This document shows positions 5,524 through 7,790 of a stretch of 7,790 bases of DNA, piece after piece (within the stretch, counting starts at the first letter, position 1; the number at the start of each line of letters is the position of its first letter). A program made the position numbers and the translations under genes. The notes beneath the pieces are model-generated. The model was not told the origin of the DNA, did no database searches, and saw only the letters and a program-made list of their open reading frames with translations. This DNA is from an uncultured Collinsella sp. (GTDB lineage Bacteria; Actinomycetota; Coriobacteriia; Coriobacteriales; Coriobacteriaceae), in the NCBI GenBank assembly GCA_902478875.1, contig CABSMZ010000086.1, positions 1-7,790 on the forward strand. The letters are read 5' to 3'.

Positions 5524-6393
5524 ATGGATATCGATAACTTTGAATGGTGGTATAGCGAGGGCGAGGCTCCGGACGAGGAGTGGGACGAGCCTACGCCGTG
5601 TGACGTGTCGAGCGACGAGGACGAGACCGGCAGCGATGCTGCTGTCGAGCCTGACGCCGCCTCCGATGCCGCCGAGCCTCTGACCTTTGAGCAGGCTTGG
5701 GCCCAGGCTGAGGCCGACGAGGCAAAGGCCGATGCCACGGCCACACTGGGTGAGCCAGCCGACATGTCCATCTCGCCGGCAAAGACCCCGCAGCCGCGTC
5801 ACACTATCGATCCCGACAGCACGGCATCCTTCAGCATTCTCGACGTGCCCTCGCAGGGTGCCCAGGCGCCTGCGCCCACGCATCGCCCCGATCTGGCTCG
5901 CGAGGAAGATGCGGGACGTCGCTCTCCGCTTGGCCCCATCCTTATCGCCTTTATGGCCGGCGTTATCGCATGCTCGGTAATTGGAAACGTCTGGAGCCAT
6001 GTTGAACAACAGCGCAAAGACGCCGCCAAGGTCGAGATGTCTGTCGAGCAATCGCTCAGCCGTACGCGCTCGGTGCATGTGTCGGTCGAGGTCAAGGACG
6101 GTGCGACATGGGACACCGCCCGCGGCGACAGCCAGATGCTCATCCATATCGTGGGCCGCACGCTCAAGGGACAAGCAATCGACGAGTACCAATACGTCAA
6201 TTCCGAAGGTGACGGCATCGAGCTCAAGCCCGGCGACTACGAGCTCACGGTCGATGAGCCGCCCGTCGCCACCGACGGCACGCGTTACCGTGCCTCAAAG
6301 CGCATGGTTCCGGTGAGTTTTAATTCACAGGCGCCCGATACGGTCGATAGCACGCCGCAGGGCGGGTTTGACCTTTACGCTATTGCTCAATAA
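5524..6393 (+). CDS. Unrecognised single-pass membrane protein with acidic N terminus
   Basis: I do not recognise this 289-residue protein. Residues 1-135 are strongly acidic, rich in Asp, Glu, Ala and Pro, and probably disordered; they start MDIDNFEWWYSEGE. A single membrane segment follows at about 138-157 (PILIAFMAGVIACSVIGNVW), preceded by Arg residues, so the acidic part is probably cytoplasmic. Residues about 172-289 would then be outside and look beta-rich: VHVSVEVKD, MLIHIVGRTLKG, and IELKPGDYELTVDEPP, a pattern seen in small beta-sandwich domains of Cna-B or carboxypeptidase-regulatory type. No Cys pairs, LPxTG or catalytic motif is visible. AAGGGG (5510-5515) lies 8 bases before the ATG. 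It could be a cell-envelope or anti-sigma-like sensor, but nothing specific supports either. No terminator is visible before the next gene 79 bp downstream. Confidence 0.8.
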   Translation: MDIDNFEWWYSEGEAPDEEWDEPTPCDVSSDEDETGSDAAVEPDAASDAAEPLTFEQAWAQAEADEAKADATATLGEPADMSISPAKTPQPRHTIDPDSTASFSILDVPSQGAQAPAPTHRPDLAREEDAGRRSPLGPILIAFMAGVIACSVIGNVWSHVEQQRKDAAKVEMSVEQSLSRTRSVHVSVEVKDGATWDTARGDSQMLIHIVGRTLKGQAIDEYQYVNSEGDGIELKPGDYELTVDEPPVATDGTRYRASKRMVPVSFNSQAPDTVDSTPQGGFDLYAIAQ

Positions 6394-6472
6394 CTGCACC
6401 TGTCGCTCAACCCCGCCGCCAAGAGTGGGACAATAGCCCTCGACACTGTTGTTTACTTTTGGAGGAAGTAGC

Positions 6473-7366
6473 ATGTCCACCGTCACTACCATCAAGCGCG
6501 GCGGCCTCACCGCGGCCATCGATTCCATGGGTGCCCAGCTCACGAGCCTTGCCCTCAACGGCAACGAGTATCTGTGGCAGGGCGACCCGGCCTTTTGGGG
6601 CAAGCACGCGCCCATTCTGTTCCCCATCGTGGGCTCGCTGCGCAACAACACGGCGACGTCTGCGGCTGGCACCTGCGAGATGCCGCGCCACGGCCTCGCG
6701 CGCATCGTCGAGCACAAGCTGGTCGAGGTCTCCGAGGACGGCTCGTCCGTCACCTACGAGATCACCGACACGCCCGAGTCGCTCAAGGCTTTCCCCTTCC
6801 ACTTTAAGCTCAACATGACCTATGCCCTAATCGGCGACGCCACGCTTACCCAGACCTTTGCCGTCACCAACACCGGCGACGTGGCCCTGCCGTTCTCGGT
6901 GGGCGGCCATCCTGCATTTAACGTGCCCGCCCCCGGTGCCGAGGACGAGACGTTCGAGGATTACGAGCTGGCATTTACCGAGGCTTGGACCAACGAGGCC
7001 CCCATCATCACGCCCGATGGCCTCATGACGTTCGAGGGCAGCTACAAGGCCCCCGATAACTCGGACGTGCTGCCCATCACGCACCGTAGCTTCGATAACG
7101 ACGCCATCATGTTCACCGATACCCCGGGCTCTACGCTCACGCTGCGCGGTCGCAAGTCGGGCCACGGCGTCAAGATCGACTTTGAGGGCTTTAAGTACAT
7201 CGGCGTGTGGTCTGCCGCCAACGACGCTCCGTTTGTGGCGCTCGAGCCCTGGACCGGCCACACCACCATGGACACCGAGGACGACGTCTTTGAGCACAAG
7301 GTCAACACCATTACGCTGGCGCCGGGCGCTACCGACACCCGTTCCTTTAGCGTCACCCTGCTCTAG
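6473..7366 (+). CDS. Aldose 1-epimerase family protein (LacX/galactose mutarotase-like)
   Basis: A 297-residue protein with the galactose mutarotase-like beta-sandwich fold, of the LacX-like branch. The family interconverts alpha and beta anomers of sugars, probably in the cytosol as no signal peptide is present. Seen: YLWQGDPAFWGKHAPILFP and VGSL near the N terminus, RHGLAR with His73, VGGHPAFNVP with His146, and ALEPWTGH with Glu258. These match the substrate-binding and acid/base His and Glu positions of LacX-type proteins. The ATG at 6473 is fixed by GGAGG (6461-6465), 7 bases upstream; an earlier in-frame ATG at 6449 lacks such a site and adds only eight residues. The sugar cannot be told from sequence, since this branch is mostly uncharacterised. 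No sugar-use operon surrounds it, so it may be a stand-alone housekeeping gene. It is followed by a hairpin 4 bp after its stop and a strong terminator further on. Confidence 0.9.
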   Translation: MSTVTTIKRGGLTAAIDSMGAQLTSLALNGNEYLWQGDPAFWGKHAPILFPIVGSLRNNTATSAAGTCEMPRHGLARIVEHKLVEVSEDGSSVTYEITDTPESLKAFPFHFKLNMTYALIGDATLTQTFAVTNTGDVALPFSVGGHPAFNVPAPGAEDETFEDYELAFTEAWTNEAPIITPDGLMTFEGSYKAPDNSDVLPITHRSFDNDAIMFTDTPGSTLTLRGRKSGHGVKIDFEGFKYIGVWSAANDAPFVALEPWTGHTTMDTEDDVFEHKVNTITLAPGATDTRSFSVTLL

Positions 7367-7370
7367 TGGT

Positions 7371-7394
7371 TCCGCCGTTCTAACGAACGGCGGA
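7371..7394 (+). other. Perfect hairpin just after the epimerase stop codon
   Basis: TCCGCCGTTC (7371-7380) and GAACGGCGGA (7385-7394) form a 10-bp perfect stem with loop TAAC. There is no T-run. It may protect the 3' end of the mRNA or assist termination with the stronger structure at 7438-7479. Confidence 0.6.
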
Positions 7395-7410
7395 CCGGTC
7401 GACGCTGCGC

Positions 7411-7506
7411 GCCGCCCAGAGCGACAATTTGTCATTCAAAAGGCAAGGCATGACCAGAAGGTCTATGCCTTGCCTTTTTCATGCCAACTTGTTCGCTCTG
7501 GGTGGC
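7411..7506. repeat. Nested inverted repeat enclosing a terminator
   Basis: GCCGCCCAGAGCGACAA (7411-7427) pairs with the reverse complement at 7489-7506, with one G·T pair and one unpaired T. Inside sits the separate long hairpin 7438-7479. The result is a 96-bp stem-within-stem with near-perfect arms. It could be a miniature palindromic element inserted here, or a structured RNA 3' end. Confidence 0.6.
7438..7479. terminator. Strong, probably bidirectional, terminator
   Basis: AAAAGGCAAGGCATGACC (7438-7455) pairs with 7460-7478 over 18 bp with one bulged T (7464) and loop AGAA. TTTTT closes the + side (7475-7479) and AAAA opens it, giving a T-run on the - strand as well, so it can stop transcription from both sides. 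It ends the epimerase unit. Confidence 0.85.
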
Positions 7507-7689
7507 GCTCGCTGACATTGTCAAAACATCGGCGTCGCCGTTTCCGTCAAGGGTTTGGTGCATGGGGGACAGGTTGCTTTGCGCCAATCGTTCCCGTGTG
7601 TCTATTAATTTTTCGCGCACATGCCGCGTTGCTGGTTGCGGGCGTATATCCTGTCTTATTGTCAGCAAAGCAAAACAGGAAGGCATCAG
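7507..7689. other. Upstream region of the last gene, no gene seen
   Basis: Together with the hairpins at 7371-7506 this makes a gene-free stretch of 323 bp. No credible coding frame or RNA gene is visible. AT-rich TATTAA (7603-7608) and TATATC (7645-7650) could be -10 boxes, but neither has a good -35 at normal spacing. TCCTGT (7649-7654) can pair with ACAGGA (7675-7680), covering part of the ribosome site of the next gene. Confidence 0.4.
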
Positions 7690-7770
7690 ATGCAACCTCG
7701 ACTACAGCGCGACGCGCAGACCCAGCCGGTGTGCAGTCGTCGCATCTTCTTGGGTAGCGCCCTCGCTGCG
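7690..7770 (+). CDS. N terminus of a Tat-exported protein, 3' truncated
   Basis: Only 27 genomic codons are present. The ATG at 7690 follows AGGAAGG (7677-7683) by 6 bases. Residues 15-27 read CSRRIFLGSALAA, which fits the twin-arginine signal motif (S/T-R-R-x-F-L) followed by the start of a hydrophobic segment, so the protein is probably exported folded by the Tat system, perhaps as a lipoprotein or a cofactor-containing enzyme. Nothing indicates its function. The frame stays open into 7771-7790, but those bases are adapter, so the residues LSLIHI they encode are not real. Confidence 0.6.
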
Positions 7771-7790
7771 CTGTCTCTTATACACATCTC
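7771..7790. other. Nextera/Tn5 adapter sequence at contig end (artefact)
   Basis: CTGTCTCTTATACACATCTC is the 19-bp Tn5 mosaic end in the orientation read through at insert ends, plus one C that agrees with the Nextera read-2 (i7 side) adapter continuing CCGAGC. It sits exactly at the window's end. It is untrimmed library sequence, not a transposon in the genome. Confidence 0.95.

Noticed and set aside
5380..6192. Open frame on the - strand opposite the unrecognised membrane-protein gene
   Set aside because: The + frame has a ribosome site, a clean membrane segment and biased composition. The - frame starts mid-gene and runs into the palindromic repeat.
6420..6445. Promoter with -10 GACAAT before the epimerase gene
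   Set aside because: No acceptable -35 hexamer at normal spacing; the match is too weak.
7432..7695. Open frame on the - strand in the 3' intergenic region
   Set aside because: It covers the nested inverted repeat and terminator, and shows no convincing ribosome site or domain.
7771..7790. Genuine Tn5-like transposon end
   Set aside because: It lies exactly at the contig end, has no target duplication or transposase, and its base after the mosaic end agrees with the sequencing adapter.

Overview
The window looks like a chromosomal contig end from a high-GC Gram-positive gut bacterium of the Coriobacteriia, most probably Collinsella or a close relative. This is inferred from base composition, codon use and gene types, not from a marker gene. 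All eight genes lie on the + strand. Both edges cut a gene, and the last 20 bases are not genomic: they match the Tn5/Nextera sequencing adapter.

Layout. (1) Positions 3-434: 3' part of an isopentenyl-diphosphate isomerase-like Nudix protein whose usual active-site cysteine is replaced. (2) 429-527: two palindromic modules, followed by a terminator-like hairpin at 596-626. (3) 680-4378: a divergent DASS/SLC13-type carrier, a UbiD-family decarboxylase closely resembling the gallate/protocatechuate decarboxylase LpdC, and a UbiX-family flavin prenyltransferase (LpdB-like). (4) 4459-5328: a MerR-family regulator with a GyrI-like ligand-binding domain, behind a hairpin. (5) 5323-5438: a second copy of the same two palindromic modules. 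(6) 5524-6393: an unrecognised single-pass membrane protein. (7) 6473-7366: a galactose-mutarotase-like (aldose 1-epimerase family) protein. (8) 7367-7689: a gene-free stretch with a hairpin, a nested inverted repeat and a strong bidirectional terminator. (9) 7690-7770: the start of a protein with a Tat-type signal peptide, running into adapter.

How the genes may work together. UbiX makes prenylated FMN, the cofactor UbiD-family enzymes need for non-oxidative decarboxylation of aromatic acids. With the carrier upstream and a ligand-binding regulator downstream, the simplest reading is an uptake-and-decarboxylation module for a hydroxyaromatic acid such as gallate or protocatechuate, giving pyrogallol or catechol. 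The decarboxylase family is clear from sequence; substrate, transporter role and control by the MerR protein are inference.

The most unusual non-coding signal is the two-part palindromic element. It occurs twice about 4.9 kb apart, and both times its first module contains the stop codon of the upstream gene. Its 65-bp module has perfect 18-bp arms and differs between copies at three positions, two of which keep base pairing in the stem.
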